Assembly (NCBI GenBank): GCA_002937455.1
Contig: PTJZ01000005.1
Span: 1-64,000 of the forward strand
DNA from: Alphaproteobacteria bacterium MarineAlpha11_Bin1
GTDB taxonomy: Bacteria > Pseudomonadota > Alphaproteobacteria > MPNO01 > UBA830
Length of the DNA: 64,000 nt
Direction: 5' to 3'
Position numbers and translations under genes: made by a program. Below are positions 8,997 to 19,847 of this stretch, piece after piece; position 1 is the first letter of the stretch, and every line of letters starts with the position of its first letter. The notes under the pieces were generated by a model that ran no database searches, was not told the origin of the DNA, and saw only the letters and a program-made list of their open reading frames with translations.

Positions 8997-11705
8997 ATGA
9001 CCGAAATTAACAAATCCTCCGAGTCCGAGGCGAAATTAAGCTTGCGCGAAACACCGGACGCAAAACCGACTAGTCCGGCATCTACTCCGATGATGAACCA
9101 GTATTTGGAAATAAAGCGTGCTCATACTGATGCCCTGCTTTTCTACCGCATGGGTGACTTCTACGAGATGTTTTTCGAAGATGCGGAAAAGGCCGCCGAT
9201 GCGCTGGACATAACCTTGACCAAACGCGGTAAGCACGAGGGTGCCGATATCCCGATGTGCGGCGTACCGGTGCATGCCGCTGAGTCCTATCTTTCGAGAC
9301 TGATCACGAAAGGCTTCCGGGTCGCAGTCTGCGAACAGACCGAGGACCCAGCGGAGGCAAAAAAACGCGGATCAAAGGCCGTTGTTCGCCGAGAGGTCTT
9401 ACGTGTTGTGACGCCAGGTACTATTACGGAAGACACCCTCCTCGATGCACGCCGGCATAATTACCTAGCTGCTATTGCTGATGTTACTGATAGTGTTGGT
9501 CTTGCTTGGCTAGATGTTTCCACCGGTGCATTCTTTGCGCAGCCGCTAAACGCCATTGCAATCGGTGCTGCCCTTGCCCGTATTGAGCCGGGTGAATTGC
9601 TGGTTCCGGAGAGACTTATCAACCGGCCTGAGTATACCGAGGTATTTTCGGAGTTCGCTGATGTTATTACTTTACTCCCGAATTCTCGGTTCGATAGTGA
9701 AGCGGCTCGGAAGCGGCTGCAGGCTATATTTGAAGTCAAAGCACTTGATTCCTTCGGGGATTATGATCGCGCTGAAATTTCGGCGGCTGGCGCCGTTGTC
9801 GGATATGTAGAATTGACCCAGAAGGGGAAGCTGCCGAAGCTACAGCGGCCGAGGCGACTGGGTAGCGGCGAAACCATGGAAATAGACGCAGCAACCCGGC
9901 GTAATCTGGAGCTCGTTCAGACGATGTCCGGCGATCGAAAAGGCTCGTTGTTGTCTGTCATTGACCGCACCGTTACCGGACCTGGTGGACGCCTGCTGGC
10001 CGCTCGCATAGCCGCGCCGCTCACCGATGTAGAGAAGATTCGGCGCCGCCATGAGGCTGTTGCTTGGTTTGTGTCCGCGACCCAGGACCGCGATATTATT
10101 CTCGAGGCGCTGCAGGGTGCTCCAGATATGGAGCGAGCATTATCGCGCCTGACTCTGGGACGCGGAAGCCCCCGTGACCTCGGCGCGATTCGCGACGGAC
10201 TGATCGTTGCGGCTACCTTGCGCGGCAAATTAAACGCGGCGAAAAATCTGGTACCCGGGGTGGCTGAAGCATCGATAAATCTTGGAGAGAATGGCACGAT
10301 AATTGAAAAGTTGAAGAGAGCGTTAGACGATAATCTTCCAATGATTTCTCGTGAGGGGGGGTTTATCCGAGGCGGCTATGCTCCCGAATTAGACGAACAG
10401 CGACAGCTTCGGGACGAAAGCCGAAAGCACATTGTAGCCCTGCAGTCACGTTATGCATGTGAGACAGGCATTGGTTCTCTGAAGATCCGGCATAATAAAG
10501 TTCTGGGGTATTTTATCGAAGTGACCTCAGCACAAGCTGAAAAGATACCGACTGGGGACGGTAGCCTGTTCATTCATCGCCAGACCCTTGTTAATGCGAC
10601 GCGTTTTACCACCGTAGAGTTGGGCGAGTTGGAGGGAAAGTTCTCGAGAGCTGGCGCTCAGGCGTTGGCTCTGGAACACCAGCTTTTTGGGGACCTTGTA
10701 GCGGTGGTAACCGGCGAGGCCGCGGCGATATCGCTTGCCGCTGACTCCCTCGCACGGCTCGACGTATACGCCGCACTGGCCGATTTGGCATCGGTACGAG
10801 GGTATACCCTACCAAGGGTCGACGAGACGTCCGCCTTCAAAATCTCTGGCGGACGCCATCCCGTGGTCGAAGAGGCGCTAACCGTCGCGCGGGAAAACAA
10901 CTTTATCGCGAATGATTGCGACCTCGCTGAGAGCCAACGCCTGTGGTTAGTTACCGGCCCGAACATGGCGGGTAAATCAACGTTCTTACGCCAAAACGCG
11001 CTTATAGCGATTTTGGCGCAGGCCGGATCTTTCGTACCGGCTGACGATGCGCATATTGGCGTAGTTGATCGTTTGTTCAGTCGTGTTGGAGCAGCTGACG
11101 ACTTGGCGCGTGGCCGATCAACTTTCATGGTTGAAATGGTCGAGACTGCAACTATCCTCAATCAGGCGACGGATCGATCACTTGTAATACTCGATGAAAT
11201 AGGTCGCGGTACGGCAACTTTTGATGGGCTGTCCATCGCATGGGCTACGCTGGAGAACCTGCACCAAGTGAACCGTTGCCGCGCCTTATTCGCGACCCAT
11301 TTCCATGAGCTCACATCTCTAACATCTCGCCTCGATGCGTTGTCGTGCTATTCCATGCGGGTCAAGGAATGGGAGGGTGATGTCGTGTTCCTCCACGAAG
11401 TGATCTCGGGTGCTGCCGATCGGTCTTACGGCGTTCACGTCGCTAAACTTGCGGGATTACCGCCCGCGGTCGTATCCCGGGCAGAGGAAGTTCTGTGTAT
11501 TCTCGAGGAAGGCGAACAATCAGGGTCGCTAGCTGGGCTAGCCGAAGAACTGCCCCTGTTCTCGATTGCTGCTCAAGATTCGCCGCCAATGTTGGCAAAG
11601 TCTGCAGTAGAGGAGATGCTATCGGCCATTAACCCGGACGAACTCACCCCGCGGGATGCGTTAGAATTTCTCTACAGACTTAAAGCGCTTCGTGAGGACG
11701 AATAA
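8997..11705 (+). CDS. mutS: DNA mismatch repair ATPase MutS
   Basis: This 902-residue MutS dimer subunit recognises mispaired bases and starts repair with MutL. The N-terminal mismatch domain has GDFYEMF, with the Phe-x-Glu wedge at about 55-57. The connector, lever and clamp domains follow. The ATPase part has Walker [10 protein letters not shown] near 653-661 and Walker [13 protein letters not shown] near 733-744, then the ATHFHEL His switch. It is full length, with about 30 extra N-terminal residues rich in Ser, Thr and Pro. A GGTGAGG ribosome-binding-like string lies about 14 bases before the ATG. No mutL is in the window; glnD follows, as in many Alphaproteobacteria. Confidence 0.97.
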   Translation: MTEINKSSESEAKLSLRETPDAKPTSPASTPMMNQYLEIKRAHTDALLFYRMGDFYEMFFEDAEKAADALDITLTKRGKHEGADIPMCGVPVHAAESYLSRLITKGFRVAVCEQTEDPAEAKKRGSKAVVRREVLRVVTPGTITEDTLLDARRHNYLAAIADVTDSVGLAWLDVSTGAFFAQPLNAIAIGAALARIEPGELLVPERLINRPEYTEVFSEFADVITLLPNSRFDSEAARKRLQAIFEVKALDSFGDYDRAEISAAGAVVGYVELTQKGKLPKLQRPRRLGSGETMEIDAATRRNLELVQTMSGDRKGSLLSVIDRTVTGPGGRLLAARIAAPLTDVEKIRRRHEAVAWFVSATQDRDIILEALQGAPDMERALSRLTLGRGSPRDLGAIRDGLIVAATLRGKLNAAKNLVPGVAEASINLGENGTIIEKLKRALDDNLPMISREGGFIRGGYAPELDEQRQLRDESRKHIVALQSRYACETGIGSLKIRHNKVLGYFIEVTSAQAEKIPTGDGSLFIHRQTLVNATRFTTVELGELEGKFSRAGAQALALEHQLFGDLVAVVTGEAAAISLAADSLARLDVYAALADLASVRGYTLPRVDETSAFKISGGRHPVVEEALTVARENNFIANDCDLAESQRLWLVTGPNMAGKSTFLRQNALIAILAQAGSFVPADDAHIGVVDRLFSRVGAADDLARGRSTFMVEMVETATILNQATDRSLVILDEIGRGTATFDGLSIAWATLENLHQVNRCRALFATHFHELTSLTSRLDALSCYSMRVKEWEGDVVFLHEVISGAADRSYGVHVAKLAGLPPAVVSRAEEVLCILEEGEQSGSLAGLAEELPLFSIAAQDSPPMLAKSAVEEMLSAINPDELTPRDALEFLYRLKALREDE

Positions 11706-12073
11706 ATCGTCTAAGCGAGTCAAGAGTTTACTTGTGCCTGCATGCATTACATCAAATATGAACTTTAGATGAGTATCGTCAGCAACTAATACAACCATCG
11801 GCGACTATGGAAAGCGTGGTATCTCTACCGTGGCGAAAATTGTAATTTATTAGATCTGAGTATCTATCCTAAGATACCGATAGCGACTGGAGTTTCTAGG
11901 CCAAATCGGAGCAGGTCGATCGCTTTTCCCAAACAAAATCGGATTGTTACACCAACGTCCGAGCTTTCAGATAACTTGCTTGACTACGGCGACCAAAGAT
12001 AAGTTATTCACTGCCGTCGAATATTCCGACTCAGTAACTTATAAATGTCTGAGAAAATTAAGGTGTCCGATGA
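11706..12073. other. mutS-glnD intergenic region
   Basis: This 368-base gap has no supported gene on either strand. It holds a small hairpin (GTATC and GATAC around an 8-base loop near 11860-11880). A candidate sigma-70 promoter has TTGACT near 11979 with GTTATT 17 bases further on, matching the -35 element well and the -10 poorly. A second -10-like TATAAA lies near 12041. It probably carries the glnD promoter. AAGGTG at 12060-12065, eight bases from the glnD ATG, is its ribosome binding site. Confidence 0.4.
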
Positions 12074-14839
12074 ATGCCATCCATACCTAAACAGCGCCGC
12101 ATTATCGACCGCGCCGCCCTCATCGGTAAACTCGATGCTTTTATCGCAGACAATGCACCCGCGCGAGATATGCGGGTCGACTTGCTGAGACTGCTAGACA
12201 ATGCGATGTTAAACGGTCGAGAAGAGGTCCGCCGGCGCTTCGATGCCGGCGAGGCGAACGGCGAACAAGTTGCTGAGAGTTTGTCATTCCTGACCGATCA
12301 AATTGTCCGCCTTATATACGATTTTGCGACGGATCATGTTTATCCAGCAGCTAACCCAACAGAAGGGGAGCGGCTTTGCGTCGCCGCAGTCGGTGGCTAC
12401 GGTCGTGGGGAACTAGCACCATACTCCGATATCGATCTGTTGTTTGTTCTGCCATATAAAGAAACCGCAAGGCAAGAACAGGTGATCGAATACATTCTTT
12501 ACCTCCTTTGGGACCTCAGGCTCAGGGTTGGACATGCGACGCGATCGATTGACGAATGCGTGCGGCTAGCGCGTAAAGACCTCATAATCCGGACCGCTAT
12601 GTTGGAGTCGCGTTACCTATGGGGTGATCGTCGATTATTCAATGAACTTCGCAAACGTTTTTACGTTGAGGTCGCTGACGATAGTGGGCCTGAATTCGTA
12701 GAGGAAAAACTGGCTGAACGCGATCTTCGACACGAAAAAATGGGTGGTTCGCGCTACGTGCTCGAACCTAATATAAAGGAAGGTAAGGGAGGACTCCGCG
12801 ATCTACACACACTCTACTGGATCGCTAAGTATCTCTACAAGGTTGACGAGGTTGCTAATGTCGTCGACCGAGGTGTGCTTAATAATAAGGAATCTCGTCG
12901 TTTTGAAAGAGCGCATCGTTTCCTTTGGGACGTGCGTTGTAACCTGCACTTTCTTGCGGGACGGGCGGAAGATCGGCTGACATTCGATTTGCAACCCGAA
13001 ATCGCAGCCTTGCTAGGATATAGGGATAGGGCGGGCGCGCGAGGTGTCGAGCGCTTTATGAAGCACTATTACCTAATTGCCAAGGAGATTGGTGATCTAA
13101 CGCGAATATTTTGCGCTTCTTTGGAGGCTGAACACCAGCGAAAGCCCCGGTTCCGCTTGCCGTCGATCGGAATATTTCAAAAATCTGTCGATGACTTTGA
13201 TATCGATGGAGGTAGGCTAGATTTCAGTAGCGACTACAACCTTCGTGAAGACCCTGTGAGAATACTGGAGTTGTTTCGAACCGCGCAAATCCAAGAACTT
13301 GATATTCACCCACAGGCGTTGCGGGCGATTACACGTAATCTGAATGTGATCGATAATATTCGTAATGATCCGAAGGCCAACCGACTATTTCTCGAAATGT
13401 TGATATCTGACAAGGATCCGGAAACGACTCTGCGTCGTCTAAATGAAGCTGGCGTTTTTGGGCGTTTCGTTCCCGATTTCGGGCGGGTTGTCGCGCAGAT
13501 GCAGCATGACATGTATCACGTCTACACTGTTGACGAACATACCGTATTTGCAATCGGTATCCTACATGGAATTGAGAGCGGCAAATATTCGGAGGAAATG
13601 CCGATTTCGTCTACAGTCGTGCATCTTGTGAAGTCACGGCGGGCGCTTTATGTGGCCGTCTTGCTTCACGATATAGCGAAGGGGCGGGGCGGTGACCATT
13701 CCGAACTTGGGGCCGACGTCGCGCTTGAGCTTTGTCCCCGCCTCGGGCTAACCGAGGAGGAGACGGAGACCGTCGAATGGCTGGTGCGTTATCACCTTCT
13801 GTTTAGCAACACGGCATTCAGGCGCGATATCAGCGATCCTCAGACGATCACATATTTTTGCAGCATAGTGCAGTCGGTTGAAAGGCTGCGTCTCCTGCTT
13901 GTATTGACTGCAGCGGACATCCGGGCTGTCGGCCCTAATGTCTGGAATGCGTGGAAAGCCGGTCTCCTCCGCGACCTTTTTGAGGCTGCCGAGGAAAGAC
14001 TCACTAGTGGCCATTCAACTGGCGGACGGGAAGTGCGTATCGACCATGCAAAGGCGAATATGCGCAGGCTACTTAGGGATTTGCCGACCGCGGCAGTCGA
14101 GGCGCATGTGGCGCGCGGGTATCCATCTTACTGGCTATCTTTCGATTGCGATACACATGCTTGGCACGCGCGTATTGCTCATGAAGCAGAATCCCGAGCG
14201 GATGGCCTGACGATTAAAAATCGTGTCGATGAGTTCAAAGCCGTAACGGAGATCACCATTTACGCTCACGATCATCCCGGCCTGTTTTCGCATATAGCAG
14301 GCGCAATGGCGGTGAGCCGCGCCCAGATCGTCGACGCAAAGATATTTACGATGACCGATGGCATGGCCCTAGATACGTTTTGGGTACAGGATGAAAATGG
14401 TCGTGCGTTTGATCGACCGGACAAAATTTCTCGTCTATACGGTCGTATTGAACAGACCCTTTCGGGTCAGTTGCGTCCCCGCGATGAACTTGAGAGTGAT
14501 ACAGGCCTGCCCAGCCGGACGAACGTCTTCAAGGTTGCGCCCCGCGTGCTTGTGGACAATGGGGCCAGCCGTACGCACACGGTTATAGAGGTAAACGGGC
14601 GCGATCGGACTGGCCTGCTCTACGATCTGACGCGTGCCCTTTCATCGCTTAACATTCAGATCGGTTCGGCTCATATCACCACGTTTGGAGAAAGCGCTGT
14701 CGATGTATTTTATGTGAAAGATGTTTTCGGTCTGCAGATTACTCACGAGAGCAAACTAGATCAGATTCGTGAACATCTGCTGGCTGTAATGATGCCCGAC
14801 CAACCGTACCAAAGGTCAATTGACGTTGTGGCTCGGTAG
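12074..14839 (+). CDS. glnD: PII uridylyltransferase / uridylyl-removing enzyme GlnD
   Basis: This 921-residue bifunctional nitrogen sensor uridylylates PII proteins at low glutamine and removes UMP at high glutamine. The nucleotidyltransferase motif GGYGRGELAPYSDIDLL lies at about 106-122, with the catalytic Gly pair and Asp-x-Asp intact. The GlnE-like linker follows. The HD hydrolase motif LLHDIAKGRGGDHSELG is near 530-547. Two C-terminal ACT domains (about 725-800 and 835-910) sense glutamine. All key residues look present, so both activities are expected. The start has AAGGTG eight bases upstream. The order glnD-murJ-trpS is common in Alphaproteobacteria. Confidence 0.97.
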   Translation: MPSIPKQRRIIDRAALIGKLDAFIADNAPARDMRVDLLRLLDNAMLNGREEVRRRFDAGEANGEQVAESLSFLTDQIVRLIYDFATDHVYPAANPTEGERLCVAAVGGYGRGELAPYSDIDLLFVLPYKETARQEQVIEYILYLLWDLRLRVGHATRSIDECVRLARKDLIIRTAMLESRYLWGDRRLFNELRKRFYVEVADDSGPEFVEEKLAERDLRHEKMGGSRYVLEPNIKEGKGGLRDLHTLYWIAKYLYKVDEVANVVDRGVLNNKESRRFERAHRFLWDVRCNLHFLAGRAEDRLTFDLQPEIAALLGYRDRAGARGVERFMKHYYLIAKEIGDLTRIFCASLEAEHQRKPRFRLPSIGIFQKSVDDFDIDGGRLDFSSDYNLREDPVRILELFRTAQIQELDIHPQALRAITRNLNVIDNIRNDPKANRLFLEMLISDKDPETTLRRLNEAGVFGRFVPDFGRVVAQMQHDMYHVYTVDEHTVFAIGILHGIESGKYSEEMPISSTVVHLVKSRRALYVAVLLHDIAKGRGGDHSELGADVALELCPRLGLTEEETETVEWLVRYHLLFSNTAFRRDISDPQTITYFCSIVQSVERLRLLLVLTAADIRAVGPNVWNAWKAGLLRDLFEAAEERLTSGHSTGGREVRIDHAKANMRRLLRDLPTAAVEAHVARGYPSYWLSFDCDTHAWHARIAHEAESRADGLTIKNRVDEFKAVTEITIYAHDHPGLFSHIAGAMAVSRAQIVDAKIFTMTDGMALDTFWVQDENGRAFDRPDKISRLYGRIEQTLSGQLRPRDELESDTGLPSRTNVFKVAPRVLVDNGASRTHTVIEVNGRDRTGLLYDLTRALSSLNIQIGSAHITTFGESAVDVFYVKDVFGLQITHESKLDQIREHLLAVMMPDQPYQRSIDVVAR

Positions 14840-14943
14840 GCGTACGAGGCGATTAGGGCTCGCCGCGAATTCGCCGCATTAGATACAAGAGTGTTGCCCG
14901 ATCCCCACCGGCACGGTGGCAGATAAGTTGGATGGTTGCCTGA

Positions 14944-16494
14944 ATGGTTTTGTTACGCTCTATCGCTACTGTCGGCATATTCACGATGATGAGCCGTTTT
15001 CTTGGCTTCGTAAGGGACATCTTAATTGCGGGAATCCTTGGGGCGGGGCCGGTCGCAGATGCTTTTTTTGTGGCATTCAAGCTCCCGAATTTTTTCCGGC
15101 GGTTATTTGCTGAGGGTGCATTTAGTGCGGCTTTTATACCTTTGTTCACACGTCATATGTCTGAAAGTGGCCGCTCCGCCGCTAGAGATTTTGCTCAGGA
15201 AGTTATGTCGGTCTTCGTGGTTGGTCTTCTATTTCTGGTTACAGTTCTCCAAATCGCGATGCCATGGATTATGCACGGCTTTGCGCCTGGGTTCGGGAAT
15301 GATCCGCTTCGTTTTAGGCTTGCAGTTGAAATGGCTCAGATCACATTTCCTTATCTATTATTTATTTCTCTAGTCTCACAACTCGGTGGAGTTCTCAATG
15401 CGGTTGGGAAATTTGCTGCCTCGGCGGCGGCGCCCATTATCCTCAATCTGTGTCTTATAGCCGCACTTCTGGGATTATCCGGTTTTGTAGAAACGTCTGG
15501 ACATGCCTTAGCTTGGGGTGTGGCAACCGCCGGGGCGGCGCAGTTCATATGGCTCATAGTTGCTTGCTATCGCATCGATTTTCAAATTCGGTTTCTACGC
15601 CCCCGGCTGACGCCCCGGGTCAAACGCCTCTTAGTGCTGATGCTGCCTGGCGCAATCGGGGCCGGGGTAGTACAGATAAATCTGTTAATCGACGTGGTAA
15701 TTGCATCTCTGCTGCCGCGCGGGTCAATTTCCTTCCTATATTATGCCGATCGGGTGACCCAGTTGCCACTGGGTGTGATAGGCGTCGCCGTCGGAACAGC
15801 CTTACTGCCACTATTATCTCGCCAGCTCAGGCTCGCCGATGATAATAGCGCGATGGGTAGCATGAATCGAGCAATGGAATTTGCATTGTTGCTTACCCTA
15901 CCTTCTGCAGCGGCCCTAATGACCATACCCGATGAAATAATTTCGGTGCTTTTCGAACGCGGGGCCTTCGGGGCCGCGGAGACAGGCGCAACGGCCGCTG
16001 CCTTGGCAGCATATTCGGTTGGTCTGCCAGCTTACGTCTTGATCAAAGTCCTTAGCCCTGGGTTTTTCGCCCGCGAAGATACTGTCACGCCAGTCAGGAT
16101 CGCTGCTATTTGTGTTGCCACCAATGTCGGGCTAAATCTTTTTCTTATGGGCCCATTTCTGCATGTCGGAATCGCTCTAGCAACCGCTATCTCTGCTTGG
16201 ATGAATGCCGCGCTTTTACTGATAATTTTGAGGCGCCGGGGATTTTTAACGGTTGATGCTCGCCTTCGTCGGGCATTCCCCCGGATCGTCTTAGCGAGTG
16301 TTATAATGGCAGCCATAGTAGGACTTTCTGCCGAGTACCTCACTGATTTTGCCGGTAGGGATGACCTTTTGCGAGCGTTGTCGCTAGTGACCTTAATTGT
16401 CATCGGGTTAGTTGGGTTTGCCTTTGCTGCTATTCTTTTCGGCGCGAGCCGGATATCAGATTTCAAGCGGATGCTTGACCGGTCATCCCGTTGA
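14944..16494 (+). CDS. murJ: lipid II flippase MurJ (MviN)
   Basis: A 516-residue inner-membrane protein with about 14 membrane segments. MurJ flips undecaprenyl-linked peptidoglycan precursor to the periplasmic face and is essential for wall growth. The N-terminus has the family pattern RSIATVGIFTMMSRFLGFVRD, then GPVADAFFVAFKLPNFFRRLFAEGAF, including the conserved Arg residues of the central cavity. Length and topology are normal. No clear ribosome binding site precedes the ATG at 14944. A gap of 104 bases separates it from glnD and 41 bases from trpS, so it may be co-transcribed with both. Confidence 0.96.
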   Translation: MVLLRSIATVGIFTMMSRFLGFVRDILIAGILGAGPVADAFFVAFKLPNFFRRLFAEGAFSAAFIPLFTRHMSESGRSAARDFAQEVMSVFVVGLLFLVTVLQIAMPWIMHGFAPGFGNDPLRFRLAVEMAQITFPYLLFISLVSQLGGVLNAVGKFAASAAAPIILNLCLIAALLGLSGFVETSGHALAWGVATAGAAQFIWLIVACYRIDFQIRFLRPRLTPRVKRLLVLMLPGAIGAGVVQINLLIDVVIASLLPRGSISFLYYADRVTQLPLGVIGVAVGTALLPLLSRQLRLADDNSAMGSMNRAMEFALLLTLPSAAALMTIPDEIISVLFERGAFGAAETGATAAALAAYSVGLPAYVLIKVLSPGFFAREDTVTPVRIAAICVATNVGLNLFLMGPFLHVGIALATAISAWMNAALLLIILRRRGFLTVDARLRRAFPRIVLASVIMAAIVGLSAEYLTDFAGRDDLLRALSLVTLIVIGLVGFAFAAILFGASRISDFKRMLDRSSR

Positions 16495-16535
16495 CGCGAT
16501 AACCCGCCCGCATCAATGACTATGAGGAAGATCAG

Positions 16536-17534
16536 ATGTACCGGATTTTTTCCGGCGTGCAGCCAACTGGAAACCTACACCTTGGAAATTATCTTGGCGC
16601 AATCCGCAATTTTGTGGATCTGCAGGGAGATTATGAATGCATTTATTGCGTCGTCGATCTACATGCAATCACCTTGTGGCAAGACCCAAAGCAGCTTGTA
16701 TCTAACACCCGCGAGGTGACTGCGGCTTTTCTCGCTTCTGGTATCGATCCTAAAGTCAGTGTGATTTTCAATCAGAGTCAGGTGGCCGCGCATACTCAAC
16801 TCGCCTGGATTTTAAACTGCGTGGCGCGTCTTGGCTGGCTTAATCGGATGACTCAGTTTAAGGAAAAAGCAGGAAAGAACCGAGAAAATGCATCGGTGGG
16901 GCTCTATGCATATCCTAATCTTATGGCTGCCGATATCCTGGCATACAAAGCCAGCCACGTACCGGTCGGTGAGGATCAAAAACAACATTTGGAACTTACC
17001 CGCGACATTGCGCAGAAATTCAATAACGATTTCGGAGTCGATTTCTTCCCAGAAGTTCAACCGCTCATTCTCGGAGAAGCGACGAGAGTAATGAGCCTAC
17101 GAGACGGATCGAAAAAGATGTCCAAATCTGACCCGTCGGATCAGTCACGGATCACACTTACTGATACAGCGGATGCTATTTCGAGGAAGATCCGGCGGGC
17201 CAAAACCGATGCCGAAGTTTTGCCTTCAGAAACTGAAGGGCTGGAGGGTCGCCCTGAAGCGGCCAATTTGGTAGGCATTTTTGCCGCCCTATCGGATCAA
17301 ACAGCCGGCGAAGTTCTCAGAGATTATGGCGGTCGCGGCTTTGGGGATTTCAAACCCGCGCTTTCGGACCTGACGATCGAAAAGCTGGCGCCGATCTCGG
17401 ACGAAATGCGCCACCTGATGGCCGATCCATGCCACATTGATGCTATTCTAGCCGAGGGATCCGACCGGGCTCGGGAAGTTACAGAGCCTATTATTGCGCA
17501 AATAAACGAAATTGTGGGGTTGATATCCGCTTAA
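16536..17534 (+). CDS. trpS: tryptophanyl-tRNA synthetase
   Basis: This 332-residue class I synthetase attaches Trp to its tRNA. Both signatures are visible: the HIGH-type motif as HLGN at residues 15-18 within [12 protein letters not shown], and KKMSKSD near 194-200. The length is normal for the bacterial enzyme. An AGGAAG ribosome binding site lies a few bases before the ATG. It is the last gene of the glnD-murJ-trpS run. After it, TTGCGCC (17562-17568) and GGCGCAA (17581-17587) form a 7-pair stem without a T tract. Confidence 0.97.
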   Translation: MYRIFSGVQPTGNLHLGNYLGAIRNFVDLQGDYECIYCVVDLHAITLWQDPKQLVSNTREVTAAFLASGIDPKVSVIFNQSQVAAHTQLAWILNCVARLGWLNRMTQFKEKAGKNRENASVGLYAYPNLMAADILAYKASHVPVGEDQKQHLELTRDIAQKFNNDFGVDFFPEVQPLILGEATRVMSLRDGSKKMSKSDPSDQSRITLTDTADAISRKIRRAKTDAEVLPSETEGLEGRPEAANLVGIFAALSDQTAGEVLRDYGGRGFGDFKPALSDLTIEKLAPISDEMRHLMADPCHIDAILAEGSDRAREVTEPIIAQINEIVGLISA

Positions 17535-17643
17535 TTTTGTCGCCCTTCTACCCAGTTTCGCTTGCGCCGACCCTCCGATGGGCGCAAAAAGACAAAGTCC
17601 TGTGATAACTGGATTCCGATAGACTACCGGCTATGCCCTGATC

Positions 17644-18567
17644 ATGCAGATATACCTGCCAATCGCTGAAATGTCGCTCGACGCGTTATTGCTGCTAGGA
17701 CTCGGTGGCATGGTGGGCTTCTTGTCGGGTATGTTCGGTGTCGGTGGTGGCTTCCTGATGACGCCACTGTTGATCTTTATCGGCGTTCCGCCGGCTGTCG
17801 CCGTTGGGACGGAGGCCAATCAAGTCGTCGCGGCATCAGTATCAGGTGCGCTCGCACACTGGCGTCGGAAAAACGTTGATATCCGTATGGGTCTAATACT
17901 GCTGATTGGCGGTTTGGTAGGTTCCTCGCTTGGTGTCTGGCTGTTTACATTCCTACGTAGTATCGGTCAGATCGATTCCGTGATTGCAATCTCCTATGTT
18001 CTGTTTCTGGGCATCATCGGAATTTTAATGGTGGTCGAGAGCGCACGCGCATGGTGCCGTGCCAGGAATCCTAGCGCCCCACGTCGGAAACTGCACTATC
18101 ATACCTGGCTGCACGGGTTGCCCTTCAAGATGCGGTTCCGTCGATCTAAGCTTTATATCAGCGCGCTATTACCGCTGGGTATCGGAATTATCGTTGGGAT
18201 TCTGGCGGCGATCATGGGTGTTGGCGGTGGTTTCGTGATGGTGCCGGCAATGATCTATCTTCTAGGAATGCCAACCTCAGTGGTTGTGGGCACCTCGCTA
18301 TTCCAGATCGTGTTCGTCACCGCGAACGTAACTTTCTTGCAGTCTGTCAACAACCAGACCGTCGATATCGTGCTGGCCATGTTGCTAGTCATTGGTAGCG
18401 TCGTCGGCGCCCAGATTGGTGCCCGCGTTGGAGAGCGGTTGCGCGGCGAGGAAGTCCGGGTTGCACTAGGTCTTATCGTCTTGGTTGTTTGCGCTCGGGT
18501 GGCTTGGACCCTGGTATCGACACCCGACGATGTGTTTTCGCTGGGTCAAATCGGGGGGCATGGATGA
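17644..18567 (+). CDS. TauE/SafE (TSUP) family sulfite exporter-like permease
   Basis: This 307-residue membrane protein has two homologous halves, each opening with the TSUP glycine motif: GMFGVGGGFLMTP near 34-46 and IMGVGGGFVMVPAM in the second half. TSUP proteins move sulfite, sulfonates or related organosulfur anions; direction and substrate vary. A cytoplasmic loop between the halves holds a His/Arg-rich stretch. Its stop codon overlaps the start of the TIGR02186 gene as ATGA, and the Usp gene follows, so the three form one translationally coupled operon. A sulfur-compound role is the family default, not shown here. Confidence 0.88.
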   Translation: MQIYLPIAEMSLDALLLLGLGGMVGFLSGMFGVGGGFLMTPLLIFIGVPPAVAVGTEANQVVAASVSGALAHWRRKNVDIRMGLILLIGGLVGSSLGVWLFTFLRSIGQIDSVIAISYVLFLGIIGILMVVESARAWCRARNPSAPRRKLHYHTWLHGLPFKMRFRRSKLYISALLPLGIGIIVGILAAIMGVGGGFVMVPAMIYLLGMPTSVVVGTSLFQIVFVTANVTFLQSVNNQTVDIVLAMLLVIGSVVGAQIGARVGERLRGEEVRVALGLIVLVVCARVAWTLVSTPDDVFSLGQIGGHG

Positions 18568-19304
18568 TATTATTTCGATCGTTCCTCTTTATTCTTTTCC
18601 TTCTGACATTTTCTTCGTTAGCGCAATCCCAACGCCTTGCCGTTGATCTTTCAAGTAGTGAGGTAGAAATCTCCACAGGTTTTAACGGCGCAGAGCTACT
18701 GCTATTTGGTGCGACCGGAGGCTATGGTGATATCGTTGTAACGGTAGTCGGGCCGCGACGCGATGAAGTTGTGCGGCGTAAAGAGAGGATTGCTGGGATC
18801 TGGGTTAACGGATCATCTGTAACTTTTAAAAGTGCACCGGCCTATTACCGTATTGCGGCATCCAAGCCTCTCGATGATATAGCCTCGTCCGACATTCTTG
18901 ATCAGCTCCGAATCGGTGTTGCCGAAATTGATTTGGTTACCCAGTCGCCGCGTCCAGCGAGAGAGATCCTAAATTTTCGAGAGGCGCTGATCCGAAATAA
19001 GAAACGGCTTTTATTATATAGCGAGGACATCTCAGATATTAAGATAATACGCGACCTGCTATTCAGATCGACGATCCCATTCCCCGCTAATGTGCCGACT
19101 GGTGACTATGAAGTGAACGTCCATTTATTCAAAAATGGAAAACCGGTTAGCCAGATGACAACCTCGCTTCCAGTTCGCAAGGTCGGGCTTGAGGCTAGGC
19201 TCTATAATTTCGCCCATGACCAGGCGCCGTGGTATGGCGCGATTGCAATCGTAATCGCGCTAGTCGCCGGTTGGCTTGCGGGCGTGATCTTCAGGAGGAC
19301 CTGA
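18564..19304 (+). CDS. TIGR02186 family membrane-anchored protein (Alph_Pro_TM)
   Basis: This 246-residue protein has an N-terminal signal or anchor (about 1-20), a predicted periplasmic beta-rich middle and one C-terminal membrane helix (about 222-242) ending in a short basic tail. It fits the alphaproteobacterial family TIGR02186/Alph_Pro_TM, whose function is unknown and which often follows a TauE/SafE permease gene. The motif GATGGYGDIVVTVVGPR near 50-66 is typical of its core. The ATG at 18564 overlaps the permease stop as ATGA; a longer frame from 18489 would remove the signal and is rejected. The Usp gene starts two bases after its stop. Confidence 0.82.
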   Translation: MILFRSFLFILFLLTFSSLAQSQRLAVDLSSSEVEISTGFNGAELLLFGATGGYGDIVVTVVGPRRDEVVRRKERIAGIWVNGSSVTFKSAPAYYRIAASKPLDDIASSDILDQLRIGVAEIDLVTQSPRPAREILNFREALIRNKKRLLLYSEDISDIKIIRDLLFRSTIPFPANVPTGDYEVNVHLFKNGKPVSQMTTSLPVRKVGLEARLYNFAHDQAPWYGAIAIVIALVAGWLAGVIFRRT

Positions 19305-19306
19305 AC

Positions 19307-19828
19307 ATGAACAACGATCCAGTCGCACCTGAGTCAGAGGACAGGTGCGCCGAACCTAAGGGGCGCAATGATCGCATTTTTCTATGCGTGGTAGATAACA
19401 CGGCCGAGTGTGAGAACGCGGTGTACTTCGCCGCGCGACGTACCGCAAGGACCGGTGGTCGGCTTGCATTGCTCTACATCATGGAGCCCGCCGAGTTTCA
19501 GCACTGGATGTCGGTTGAAGAAAAGATGAGAGAAGAGGCGCGCGAGGAGGCGGAAAGTTACCTGCAGCAATACTCTTCAAAAGTCCAGGAATGGAATGAT
19601 GAAATACCTACCTTGTACGTCCGTGAAGGAAAACCAGCCGAGACAATTCTTGCATTAATAAATGAGGAGCCGAGGATTTCGATCCTAGTGCTCGGCGCTG
19701 GAACGGACAAGAAGGGTCCTGGGCCACTAGTAACCTCTATCGGAGGTAAAATGTCTGGAAAATTTCCTATCCCGATCACAATTGTTCCCGGCAATCTTAG
19801 CCAAGAACAGCTAGATCTTCTGACCTGA
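19307..19828 (+). CDS. universal stress protein (UspA domain)
   Basis: A 173-residue cytoplasmic protein with a single UspA domain. It has a first strand FLCVVDNTAECENAVYFA, a strand LALLYIME, a long charged helix (about 70-100) and the late motif LGAGTDKKGPG that occupies the ATP-binding loop position. The usual G-x2-G-x9-G-S/T signature is only partly kept, so nucleotide binding is uncertain. AGGAGG at 19293-19298, eight bases before the ATG at 19307, fixes the start. It completes the TauE/TIGR02186/Usp cassette and may regulate it. Confidence 0.85.
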   Translation: MNNDPVAPESEDRCAEPKGRNDRIFLCVVDNTAECENAVYFAARRTARTGGRLALLYIMEPAEFQHWMSVEEKMREEAREEAESYLQQYSSKVQEWNDEIPTLYVREGKPAETILALINEEPRISILVLGAGTDKKGPGPLVTSIGGKMSGKFPIPITIVPGNLSQEQLDLLT

Positions 19829-19847
19829 TCGGCCGTCGCGTTCAACT

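Noticed and set aside
10658..11161. Long minus-strand frame inside mutS
   Set aside because: It lies opposite the conserved ATPase region of mutS, has no ribosome binding site and no recognisable domain.
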